Assembly (NCBI RefSeq): GCF_002999335.1 | Contig: NW_020312100.1 | Location: forward strand, 31,014-95,013 | Direction of reading: 5' to 3' | DNA: 64,000 nucleotides | Source: Cyclospora cayetanensis | Lineage: Eukaryota; Apicomplexa; Conoidasida; Eucoccidiorida; Eimeriidae | Shown here: positions 1 through 11,379 of the stretch, piece by piece | Position numbering within the stretch: the first letter of the stretch is position 1 | How the letters are laid out: every line of letters begins with the position of its first letter | Translations under genes and position numbers: made by a program | Notes under the pieces: model-generated | The model's database searches: none | What the model was told of the DNA's origin: nothing | Seen by the model: the letters and a program-made list of their open reading frames with translations, nothing else

Positions 1-1200
1 TTCAACGTCTCTTTTGAAGCTGTTTTAGCAGTGCTGAGTGTACAGGACACTGAACTAGAAGTTGGCCGGCTCACTGTAGTCACTGCTTACGCCTTCCAGG
101 CATTGCAGTAGTGTCAGGTTAATTACTAATTTCTCTTCGACTAGGCATGGATTCAATTATTGTGTTGGCAAACTTAATCAGTAAGACGGCACACTTCTTC
201 CCGAATACTAGCTTGGACAGCAGCCAATGTGGTTGAACTTTTCAGCGGTCGCCTGGTCGACGCCATGGGTTCCCACGAGTCCATTTCTGATGGACACCTA
301 CGACTTGCGTATGAAAGTTGTTAGCAACTATGCCAGCGTTTAAGCATCAAGTGCGCAGAATCATCAGCAATCCACCCTCGACATCACGAAACAATACTTT
401 AACAAAAGCTACGGACTTCTGTTTAGGAATATATGAAAGCGAGTGGAATAGTTTGCTTCCCACACCCGAGCTTGTCCATTCGTCTGTCGTGCGTAGTCCC
501 TCCGAGGTGATGATTGGTCAGACCTTAATTACTCCATGAGACATCGATGTAGTCAGCGGGTGTCGCGGTAGCTGTTTGATCACAGCTTGCATTGCTGCTT
601 CTGGTGTCTCTTTAGCCCAGCCATATCGTTGATGGTGCCTTGGAATTCACCCGTCTGGTCTAAATTCATTTCCTGTGACAAACTTGTTAAGGAAAGTGTA
701 ACTGGGCACAATGTCATATACTCAGGGCTGAGTAGCAGCAAAAGTACTGCGCTGACTCCAAACGATGGGAAGTTGAATTTTCACTCGACGACAAACTGTA
801 AAAGCGCAACCGCGACCTCCCGCGTGTTTCCACCACCGACTTTGAGCCGTGTTACCGCGGCCCATTCGTGGCATCGAGGCAACACAGCAGGGTGGCTCAC
901 CGCGGTGCCTGTTCTCCTGCATACACTTGCCACTATGTTTTTAATGGATTCCTACCTACCAAACCGATGGTGCGACCCTAGTATGACTTCTCGAGAACCA
1001 AAGATCGATAAGCTTTACGTCTCGGCCGCCATAAGACAAGCAGCCGACACCTACAAAGTAGACTCGATAATGCAGGAGATGAACATGGGCAAATCTATTT
1101 AGTATCTAGTCAAGTGGCGCAGCTCGCCAGAGGACCCGGCCAACTAGGAACCCGCCGCAAACCTTACCGATTGCCGGGGGTTCCTTTACGCCTGGCAGTA
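1..1200 (+). pseudogene. Ty3/gypsy chromovirus remnant: integrase core and chromodomain
   Basis: Decayed 3' end of a Ty3/gypsy pol gene, entering from the left edge. Conceptual reading with frame jumps gives integrase-core pieces: SSTRHGF and LISKTAHFFPNT near 140-220, then VVELFSGRLVDAMGSHESISD near 228-290, then QQLCQRLSIKCAESSAIHP near 310-380. The residues EWNSLLPTPELVHSSVVRSP follow at about 445-510, matching the end of the retroviral-type integrase core. Around 1080-1180 the reading YLVKWRSSPEDPAN then EPAANL is a chromodomain motif. Its conserved Trp codon is now TAG, and another TAG sits just before YLVKW. Several frameshifts and stops show it is dead. The chromodomain places it among chromoviruses, reported from Eimeria genomes. 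No LTR was recognised downstream. The family call is secure; the boundaries are approximate. Confidence 0.82.
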
Positions 1201-4075
1201 AAATCGGTACGAATGGCGCCATCAGCCAGCTACACATGTGATTTTTCCCACCTGAACGACTACTGGAGTGGTCAGAATGCGGTGTACTGGCAGCAGCGCT
1301 TAGGAAAGCTACAAGGCAGCAAAGGCCAGTAGGCTCTTTAGGCCCTAGTTTTCTTTGAACGCTAGCGAGAAAGGCGGGTGTTAAGACCTCCCAGCAATCA
1401 CCGCAGGTAGCACGAAGGAACAATTTTCTGGAGCGTACTCACAGTTGAGCCCGCTGACAGAGCATTAGACAGCCTTATCAAGAGGATGTGGTGTGCCCCT
1501 GAAGAGATGGAAGGTGAAGCGCACGGCAGCGGAGTAGTATACGCTTTCGGCGAACGTTTAAGTCCAAATACATAAGACACATGTTTCGACCAGAAAAGGC
1601 CCCACAAACGGAAAATAATCCATACATGGATGCCCGACATGTAGCCCTGTGACGATGGAGCTGTGGGGATTAGGCTGGGTGGGTGGGGATAAGACTCGTG
1701 AAAGACAATAAAAGAACCAGTGAATCGGACTCCAAGGATTCAGTGCTTATTCTGATCGTCGAGAGATGATGGGTGCTCTTTTGTTGAAAGAAGTGGAGTG
1801 TAAAGTCGTTTAGCGAACGCTACACAGTTGCAGCTTGACACAGCGTATTGAGCATTGGACAATGTGCGCCACATCTGGTGTCAATAATATAGACCTTCGC
1901 TGCCGCTTTGTAGGATCTGACAGCTCTGCTGGCCTAAGACGCTACTGGGTGCGTAGACAATCATGTGTTCCCTCTACAGCAAATATACTTTCAAGCCGAA
2001 ATACCAGATACGGGTTTTTCTTGGGGCGTTTCTTTTAATCATGCGCATCTTCGTGCAACAAACTCCTCATATAGTGCCAAATGTAGTTTTGGTTCGTACA
2101 ATGATTATGTAAACGACCTTCACTGGAAGGCTATGTTTACACTACCACGGGTGGTTACTAGGAGGCAATGCAGAAGGAAGCCGCACCAGACTCACCTGCA
2201 GCCTCAACAGACGCTCCATATCTACGTCATGCAACGTCACAAATATTCTGTCTCTTTCTATAGACCGGAGTCTTGAAAGAAGGATACTATGGTTTTTGCG
2301 TTGCTCTTTCCGATAAATTAATTTTAGCGCTTCCCCAAGTCTCCTTTACACTCTGAAGTGACAAGGATTTCCGAAGCCTGCGGCGTACGCTTTGAGGCCT
2401 AGAAGAGCTTTTAGTAGCAGAACTATTTGTTATTGGTGCTGCAAGTGATTATTATGCGTGGAAGAGCCATACCAATAAGCATCAAAGGATGATAATAGGT
2501 ATGAGAGTGAAGGGCGTCTTTGTTGGATATTTGGCTTGATAAATAGAAAGAACAGTTTGACTGTCATTTGGAATAGACTATACGTAGAATCCTAGAATGG
2601 CTGCAGCGTAGGGGTATTGATTCTGGGGTCTCTATACATGCTTACCTTGCTCTTCCATCTCGCTGAGAAACCTTCAAAAAAAAACTTTTGTAGCGAGCAC
2701 GATGCCAGGACCTAGCCTTACGTCGAATCTCTGGTAAGCTGCGGTGCCTAGCTATTGTGTCTCTTGGCAGTACAGTCTATTCTCCTATGGCCACTCAGTG
2801 ATCGATAAGCCCTCTACCCTGTCCATAATTTCACAACTGCTTTCCTTTTGTTCTATTTTTTCTTCCGGTACAGGATTACCACTTCGCCATTCTCAATAGC
2901 GCTGTCCAGCTTTTTGCTCCTCTGAAGAGTCTTAAAAGGTGGAACGTCTCCTAACTTTTACACGTAGCTGATAGCGATAACAAAATATGGAGTACGCACG
3001 CGTGTGCTTCGATATAAAAGAAAGACGGCAAAGGGGGCTAAGCTACACTCAGGCTCTTTCTGTGGTATCAGATATATCGAGTACAGCAAAAATAAATAGA
3101 CTAACTGGTTAGGCTGTTCTTTTAAGTAATTTGGTTGCATGGTGCAATAACTCAATGAAGCAAGAATCAATGTTGGGTGCCTTTTGGTGAACTTTCTACA
3201 TGTCTCCGTAGAAAGATAGCTAACTGCACACTCACAAACTCCAAACAAGGTTGTTTTGCATCTTTGCATGGGAGGTTATATATTTACCTGTCCACACAGC
3301 TCAAAGTTCCGGACATGTAGGGCGAGGGAGAGCTGAAATGAGCAGCGCTGCACCCTCGGTACGCCAGGTCTAAATTGCGTAGGGCGCGCACCTTCATATC
3401 GAACCTTGTACAGGTCTCTCAAAACTCTCCTACAAGCACGATAAACGAACATGCAAGCCGAGTACTCAATTATTTCCCCTTTCTTGAACTTAATAGCATA
3501 GCACAAGGTGCCGCCGCTTAGCTTATACCCCTACGAAGTGGCCCAAAATTTCAAAACATATGCCCTCATGTTTTCCACCTATCCTCTGAGACCCGCTGCG
3601 TGCGCCAGAGCGGAGCCACCACCTTGCTGCTCTTCGGGCACACAGAAATGCGAAAACAATGCGAATGGGGAAGCCAGAAGAAGCATCAGCCTGTGAAAAG
3701 GAATGAAGAACAGAAAGACGCGAACACTAGCCGACAATTATGAGGGACCCAACGAAAAAGATCGCAGCAGCGCGATGATTCACTGTCCCCAGAGGGCTTA
3801 AATGCGTGAGGTTCCAGCTGCGAGACAGCAAAACACCAGTGAAGTGTGTAAGGCGGGTCAAAGTGTACGCTGGGTCAGCAGTAAGTCCCCGCCTCACAGT
3901 GCAGTGCCTGCAAGCCAAGGCAGCTGAAGCATCGAAAACTTTTGCCTTTAAAGTCCCAAAGGTGGTGTACGGACAAATGTAGGTACAAGCATGATACCCT
4001 AGATATATACGAATATATCGGAGTGTTGCGACCACCTGAACAACAATTAGGATGAACTTTCTACGCAATGCATAT
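1201..4075. other. Gene-poor P-type DNA, nothing recognised
   Basis: No reading frame over about 110 codons, no recognisable domain and no CAG tract. Stops are frequent in all frames. The stretch separates the chromovirus remnant from the decayed kinase copy and may hold the element's LTR or the lost first exons of that copy, but I could not identify either. Confidence 0.5.
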
Positions 4076-4881
4076 TTACAAAGGTAGGAAATCCAGGCAC
4101 AAGGTGTACTGAAGAATGATAACTACCAGGAAATCATAGAAAAACCGTTCACGGCATTGCTGCGAATTAACGAGAGTAGCAGATTCTACAGCGCACAGTA
4201 GAACCGGTAGCGTCGTTCCCGTCAAGCAATGAGTCTGGCCTTCTTCTCCTGTGTAGCAAAAAGAACTACTGCCTAGCGGGCCCTCGGCGATCGAATAGTT
4301 TAAGCCAAACGCTTCTAGTGTTTCCTGTGTTTTCCAACTTTTGGAGTTGTTGTTGGAATGACAGATAGCAATGTTTTGTCTGAGTTCCCCAACAGTTTGG
4401 AGGGCTTTGAAACTACCCAAAGAGGCCGATGTTGATAGTTCCGTGGCACCTGCAACTTTTAGGACGATTGATACAATGGTGAAGAGCAATGTTTTCGTGG
4501 CTGCAAAAGTCTTATTGTTATGCCCCTCAGTTACATCTTTCAAAGCCCACTGATCCACCAAAACTAAGCCTTCACGGTCAAAACTCACAGCTTATTGCTT
4601 CCTGTCGCAATCACCTGCTTGACACTCTTAAGCTTTCCGCATATATTCACGCTAAGTAACGCGCTATTATCTGAGTTGCTCACAACGACAGATTTCTGCA
4701 GGCCTTGGCCCACTAGACCCAGGCTCGGCCCGAAAAGGGACTTCTTTGGGTAGACCAGGGATGCAGGGGAATAGCGGGTAGCAGAGTGCATGGTTTCTTG
4801 ATCCACACAATAGAGGGAAGCAACCGAGGCCAAACCGTAGAATTTATGTAAGCGCAGAGTCGCAAATGCTTTTGGTGTCAC
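4076..4881 (-). pseudogene. Unrecognised two-part open frame, possibly a broken gene
   Basis: Two long minus-strand open frames abut: 4881-4585 (98 codons) and 4588-4076 (170 codons). The second is displaced by one base, so a single frameshift would join them into about 268 codons. This is unusually open for the surrounding stop-rich DNA. The joined reading has a hydrophobic stretch (TLLFTIVSIVLKV) and several Cys in its second half (ICHS, SFCYTG, THCLTG, LLCAV). I recognise no family. It could be a fragment of a secreted protein gene or chance. It ends just before the region matching exon 3 of the decayed kinase copy on the opposite strand. Confidence 0.25.
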
Positions 4882-4889
4882 CTCAGGAA

Positions 4890-7800
4890 ACTATATCTAC
4901 AAAATCCGTTGATTGTTCCTGTTTTGAAGGATGTCTTGGAAAGCCAGGAAGATCTGGACACTTTGAATTCTTTTTAGGATACAAAAAACATCCCTTCAGA
5001 CACTTTTGTAACACTTACCAGCTCTACGCGGCGCCGTGTATACCCAGTACTTTCTGGATAAGCCGCAGAAAATAGGGTTTTTCCTCTCGCAAATATGAAG
5101 GATTCTCAAAGAACACTATCCCAGCACCTGGAAAAAAATCAAGCGCAAGTGCCACTATAGGCGTAGTCTTTTTTCTCCCATTACCCTCTCAACAAAAGGG
5201 ATTATTTCATTTTTTCGTCGGCAGCTCTCCAGCGTACTGAGTGCTAACTGCTTACTAAAGCAGCGTCCAGACTAAAGAGAGATTTGAAGAACTTATCGCT
5301 AATCAAGAACCTACGAAAAAAATGGAAGCAAACCATATTTCGACACTTGGCACATGGCGGAGGGCAATGAATCGCGTTGGTGGCGATCTAGAAAATCTCC
5401 ATACAAAACCAGCATTTCTGGTACCCTGTTCTCGTCTCGTCGATATTGCTTTTGTGGTCGCGCCTTCGCCATGCTGCTTGCAGATGTCTCAGAGGAGAGG
5501 CGCGTGCCTGCTTTCTCCCTCATGGAGAGACATTTCAATTGGTCGCTGCCCTGGGCCAGGTGACTGCCAAGGATGAACAGGATAAATTTAATTGGGGAAT
5601 TCGTGTCCAACTCTTCGATGGGGATATGGATGTACGCGGTTGCTAATACAGCATGTGCACATACTGTTGGGGTTCATGCTGCTGTGTTTAAGGGTGCGGC
5701 GATTCGTCTTGCTGCTCTGAGAATACCCAGTGATATTTGGAACTCGAAAGCCGTTGCTAGAAAGCTAATGCAGCCGCTGCACTCGCGCGTGCCACGAACA
5801 GCCTTAAATTTAGCTTGGCAGATTCTGTGTGCCCCATCCTACATGCATTTGCTCAGCTTGTAGCCACTAGAGATGTGGCCTTGCTGGACTTTCAAAGCAA
5901 AGGGTGGCTGACAGCAGGAAAAAGCTGCTGAACAATATTCATGGAAATAGGGCCTCTTTCTTGACTGTTTCCTCGGCAATGTTGAAACCGCCTGTCTATA
6001 TGTGCATCTCGGGTTTTGGCCATTTCGACATCAAACCAAGCAAAATCCTCTTCGTGTCACTCAGGCAATCTATTACCCATAAACCCTAACATTGGCAAGA
6101 GTAACAAGTAGTGCTTATACCTTGGGAGCGAGTAGCAGGAGCGTGCAAACGCACGAATGCACGAAGAGGCACCCTCTGACGAGCAGTAGTTGTACATGGA
6201 TCTTTTCCAGGTGCATCCTTGCTATATGTGCTGCACGCGCATTTCGGGACGGAACCCCAGGTGGTGGCGCAGCTGGCGGCAGGAGACTTTGGCACAGTAG
6301 CAATCGTCCGGCAGAAAATGGCAGCGAAGGGAACTGTGGAATTTATGGCTCCAAAGATGGAGAGGTCCAAGCTGCAAATGGAATATCGATCTCGGCTTGT
6401 AGCCCTTCCTCGACACGACGTCTTAGCCCTAGGCCTCTCTCTTGCTCATATTTGGAGTGCTTTTAATCTTGTTCTTGCAGCCTACCCGTGGGTAGAGCGA
6501 TGCATCACTCCTTACTTACAACCCGGCGTTTTGTTATCCCCGAAGTCAGTGAGCAGCAGGTCAGGCCCTCAATATACCCTGCGGAGGTCCAAAGGCAACT
6601 AGGACAATGTATGAAGACTGGAAGGCATGTATAAAAGCTGTATAGCTCTAAAATGCTTTTTTCTGGTTAAAATTAAGATTGTACACATGACAGTAGTCAA
6701 CCCTCAGCTCCGCATTACCGAAAAAAACGCTTTCGCATATCTATCCGGTAAGTTGAAAACGCCTATACGGTGTGAACAGTGGTAAGTGTGCAGTCTAAAA
6801 GGTGACTGATGAAAAAAGATATGCATGAAACCTATTCCAACCTTGAGTTGAACTAACGTCTGGGCTACAAAATTGCCCGGACTGGCATGGCAAGCGGAGC
6901 TACGTGTAGTTGGGAATGCGAAGGCTTCGTCACGACGGCAAGACTGCATGCTGTAGGAGCTGCTGAAGCCTTAGCAATAATATCCTGGAAGCCGAAATAA
7001 CATGGAGAGCTTCCACAGAGGTACTAGTCTCATGATGACCAGCAAGAAGTCCTTCGCTTATTAAAAATGCTTTCTACTTCCTGTTTTCAGTTGCTAATAC
7101 CCTGGAAACACTACGGGAGGATCCAGAAGAGGGCAAAAGGCTTCTAGAAAAACTGCGTGATAGTGCTATTCTGAATCTGTCTCTTCATAGAGGCCAGCGG
7201 ACGATGGTAGATCTTCAGGGACCAGAGGGGCACAAACAAGCGTTTAGAGTTCTTAAGGCTCTCCAAGACCTTGGTATGCCTACCCCTCCAGAGACACCAG
7301 TACAATTTTACCACTTTAGACTATACAAATCGCAAAAAATGTGAGAGAAAATAGCAGACGTATCTAATTTATGGAGAAGTATGAATCTGTCTTCCCTTTA
7401 AATGCAGCCTCCTGCAGCTCCATACTCGACGCCGCAGAATCATATGTAAGCCCTCTGTCTCTGCAGGCGGTTCGGTACCTTCGTATGCCCCCACGGCCGA
7501 CAAAGAGGGAGGGAGCGAAAATAAAACGGAAGACATAAAAGCAGCTGCGATGACTCCACCTATAGCAGAAAGGAGAACTGAAGAAGAGACCCTACTCCGA
7601 CCTTATTGATGATGTCTTCCGATTAAGCCTACAAGGCCTTGATGCTATTATTTTGAAGAAGTTATTACTACCCGAAACCATCAGGCAGACATGATGCACC
7701 AAGATACGTAGAATTGGCTATATACAATATTGAAAAGGCCTTTTCAAAATGATAAAGACAATATAAAGGTCTTAGGGCCAACGAGAGATCCCCTGAATGC

Positions 7801-10800
7801 GTACCCGTCTGCCCACCTGCATCATCAGCATTCTCTACCACACATTTGGCAGTTCACGACCCGAAACGTGTCTCGGTGTCCCTAAAGTTTTCTTACTGAC
7901 GTTAGCACTACTGATGGAGTTCTTATTTTTGCTTGTTGCAGTGTCAATTGCTAGTATTGCCATGGCGAAAGCACTTAGAAGGCATCTGCACTAAAAGATA
8001 CTGAATGTCAACGCGCAGAAAGTAAAGAAAACACCGACGTTGAGCGACCTTTCGCCAATGATGAGGTCTTCAGGAATCCAGCTCGAACGCAACAAAGGAC
8101 AACCGACCGAGTACCTGAAACACAGGTGAACCTCATTCTATCTACTTTTTGCTTTGATTATTTTCCTATCTTGAGTTGGTGCTTCCAGATTTTATCTTAC
8201 TGCTTTGGTTTCCGATTTTATCGCATCCTACTTACTGACCTAGTGTTTGTGTGTTCTCAGGGCTATTTGTCTTTCTATTGTGCATCTGCTTCTGTTCGTT
8301 TCCCGTCACTAAACCGCTCGTTCTCTTGATTCTGTAGGTTTTATTTCACCTGCTACTCAATCCAGCCTTTGTGGCTCCATAATTTTCCCAGAATGTCGTG
8401 TACTAAATAATGCCACGTCCACAAGACCCTAACACATTACAGCGCTACCCTTTTTTTCACCACTTTTGTATGAAGCCCCACAGCATATGTCGTCAACGTG
8501 TTGTGGGCCTCTGCTGACGGCCTTGCTCATTCATCACTCCGCCAATGCGTTTCCACCTCTCTTACCGCGTTATCAAGACATCATAGGTACGTAAATGGAC
8601 ATCCTGTGTTCAAAGAGGAATCCTTGGATCTTCAAGTCTGTATGTGGGACAAGCTTGAAGAAATAACACGGGAAACACACTACGGCTCCCCTTGGAGAAT
8701 CTGTGGAGCTCTGAATGATTATAGGTTCCCGGAAAAAACCTGTCTCAGCACGTCAGCGAAACGCTAGTCAAGGCGGTCAGTGAAAGCTCATGTAGGCCAA
8801 AAGTCCTCCGGCATCCGTTGCTTGCCGAAGTGCGTCTCGGTCCTAAATTACCCGCTCCTCGAATCCCTGTCTTACTTAATCTGCCCCTTTCTTCCTCCAC
8901 AGCGCTCTGTCATTAACTCTACCTTCGTGTTATTTTTGTGTCCAGAATATTCTTTCTGTTGGATTACACTTTGTAACCGTGACATAGGGAAAAGGCTCAC
9001 GAGCCTCTCGCTTGCTTGTTGAAGCAAATCTCATAAATATGGTTGCAGGAGATTCTCGATTTCAGTTTTTGTCCCTCCTTTACATGCAGGGACGGCCGAA
9101 AGTGCCGGAAAGTTTTTAATGCTCCAAGCCTCGCGCTTTTTCTAAGCTGCCCGCCGGTTCACTCAACGGTGGTACTCGACTGCGGGGTGTATATGAAACT
9201 GTGATGAAGGAGATGGGCAAAGATTTCTTTGTCCCTCTACCATTTGGAAACTGGCAAGTCCGAGAAGAATATACAAAAGCACTCTACGGGTTCAAGCTAA
9301 ATCAATTTAGGCAGGCAGTTACCTTGCCGCGACTTTAGAAGATCTATCAATCAGAGCCGTGGAAGCCCTTCAGACCCTCACTCCAGAAAAGAGTAATAGG
9401 CCGTAGCTCTGTTACCTTCAAAACTGTTTATCAACACCATACCTAATGGTACTTAAGTAACTAGAGCATGATATGAAGGCGTTGGTGCGTATTCTGTGAG
9501 GACAGTGCCGCAGCCTTCAATCACTGGAAGTATTGTCACATCTAGCTCTAGCTGCTACGCGTGTTGATAGTGCTCCTTGCAGAAGCAAAACTTCAGTTGA
9601 CAATCTTCCCGCACTACTGCCATAGCTGCTGCTTTCCCCCTGCGATTTGATCTGAGTGAGGAAGAGGGGGAGAGCGTGTTGCAGCACATCCTCAGCCAGG
9701 CCCTGGGGAAGACTGAAAAACAGCAAGGTTGGTGCCACCTGTTTCCCCACAACATAGGCATACGTGCAGCTATTCAAGTCTATAGGAGAAAGCTTGTCTA
9801 GGACTGGTGGCTCTTTAGGAACGGCAGACGTATGGAGCTGTGGGCATTCGTCTATAGCTTTGTGTTGTGAAGGCGTGAGCCCATGTATATGTCTATCAAA
9901 CGAGTGGCATGTAGATATTTGTATAGGTTCTGCTAAGGCATACTCAGTGTTGGCACAGCAAAGTAAGTTATTACAAACACTTCTGCACGGTGATAAAACT
10001 ACTTGTGCACACCGGGGCAGAGCTTGTGGCTTCAGGCGAGGAACTGCTGACCCTAGAGATTAGTAAAGATGGAAGGTTTACTCCATCATCAGAAACCGCC
10101 ACATAAAAGGAGCTTCCTTTTATAAAGCAGCTCTGGATCAAACCCAACACCACTGTTGCACATATCAACAGACACTTCACTGTAATTCTGGCAGACAGAT
10201 GCGGCAGGCTAAAACTCAACGGCGTTAAAGCCACCTAATTACCGCCTGCCTTCATAATGGCTTCTTATTTATAGAGATGACACATCTATAGATATCTGCT
10301 AAGGCTTCATTGTGTGTTTTTTGCATGTACCTGTTCACGTAAGCATATACATGCAAGCATCATCTAAATGCATTCTCCCACTAGAAGGTAGCTGCTTATA
10401 CAACACCAAACCGACACTCACCGTTTGCTCCAGCATCGTCAACCGTATTCATGGCTACTTGTGTGTCATGCAAAAGTCTGCCTCAGGGCATACCCTGTAC
10501 AAGGCTGTCTTGAAACGGAGCATGTGCTCAGGAAAGATTCAGGCTCTAAAAGAGAGCAAGGTTCTAAGAGGCACGAAGGAACAAGCAGAGATTCCTAGAC
10601 TGGTTGCAATACCTCCGAAAACAGAAGCTCAGCAAAAAATTCGTACGTCCTCACTTCTCTTCGCATTTCCCGATCTCTCTCTCTCTGCGTGTATTTTTTT
10701 GACTAGTATACAAGCCCATCTGTTGAAACGTAGTAGCGGCACTAAGTTGTAAAGTATATGCACATATGTCCCATGACGGGGTATTCAAAGCACAAGACAC

Positions 10801-11060
10801 CACATCCATTGTACAAAGAGAAAACCAAAAAGCACACTCAGCTATGCCTACCAAGTCTCCCTGCTCAAGTCCTACACAGCAAATGAATCATTACAGTCTA
10901 AGGATGTCGTGACAATGGGATAAAGGCTTTGTGTGTGCTTGTAGCTTGATTCCTCAGAACAATTGCATCCTATGGACATCAGAAGTCCTCCAACCAGGTC
11001 TTCACACCATTCCGCCTCCGGATCCAGCTGGCCCCCAACACACCTAACTAGTCCTTTTCC
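4890..11060 (+). pseudogene. Decayed tandem paralogue of the 18.7-26.3 kb kinase gene
   Basis: Collinear, exon-by-exon relic of the downstream kinase gene. Matches I can align: 4905-5080 to exon 3 (VLKDVLESQEDLDTL; ALRGAVYTQYFLD); 5480-5635 to exon 4 (FNWGIRVQLFDGDMD); 5980-6060 to exon 5 (GFGHFDIKPSKILF); 6220-6770 to exon 6 (LAAGDFGTVA, GTVEFMAPKME, YPWVERCITPYLQ, VVNPQLRIT); 7090-7280 to exon 7; 7590-7680 to exon 8 (DDVFRLSLQGLD); 8590-8740 to exon 10 (ETHYGSPW); 9160-9330 to exon 11 (FVPLPFGNW); 9635-9725 to exon 12; 9990-10240 to exon 13; 10440-10650 to exon 14; 10900-11050 to exon 15 (QNNCILWTSEVLQPG). Some splice sites survive, for example the donor after exon 6. Frameshifts (about 5560 and 6600) and many stops make it non-functional. 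The APE motif is APK. Exons 1-2 were not found. Confidence 0.85.
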
Positions 11061-11379
11061 TGGCTCAGCAGACATTTGCGGATCTGTTTGCTAGGATTGT
11101 GATTGATGTCTGCTGACGAAGCTACCATAGAGCATATGCTGTATACACTTATTAAGAGCAAATAAGCTTCTTTCCTTCGCTTGTAAGGAAATTGGGGCGA
11201 CTATCTCGTGGGCCGTAAAATTATTTGCTCCACGAAGATGCTGCAAGGCCTTTTGCAATCGCAATGAACATGAAAACTACCATTACAGAGGGGCGGACAC
11301 CACATACGTTGCTTATGTGGGGGCACTGTGGTGATCACTTTAAGAATGTGAAAAATAAAAATCACTCCTAGTTTCCCAA
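11061..11379. other. Spacer between decayed kinase copy and chromovirus relic
   Basis: Stop-rich sequence with no recognisable coding or repeat content, between the last matched exon of the decayed kinase copy and the first Gag/protease-like reading of the retroelement. Confidence 0.4.

Noticed and set aside
6080..6092. AAACCCTAA, matching the apicomplexan telomere unit
   Set aside because: A single copy only; no tandem array, so no telomere or interstitial telomeric repeat.
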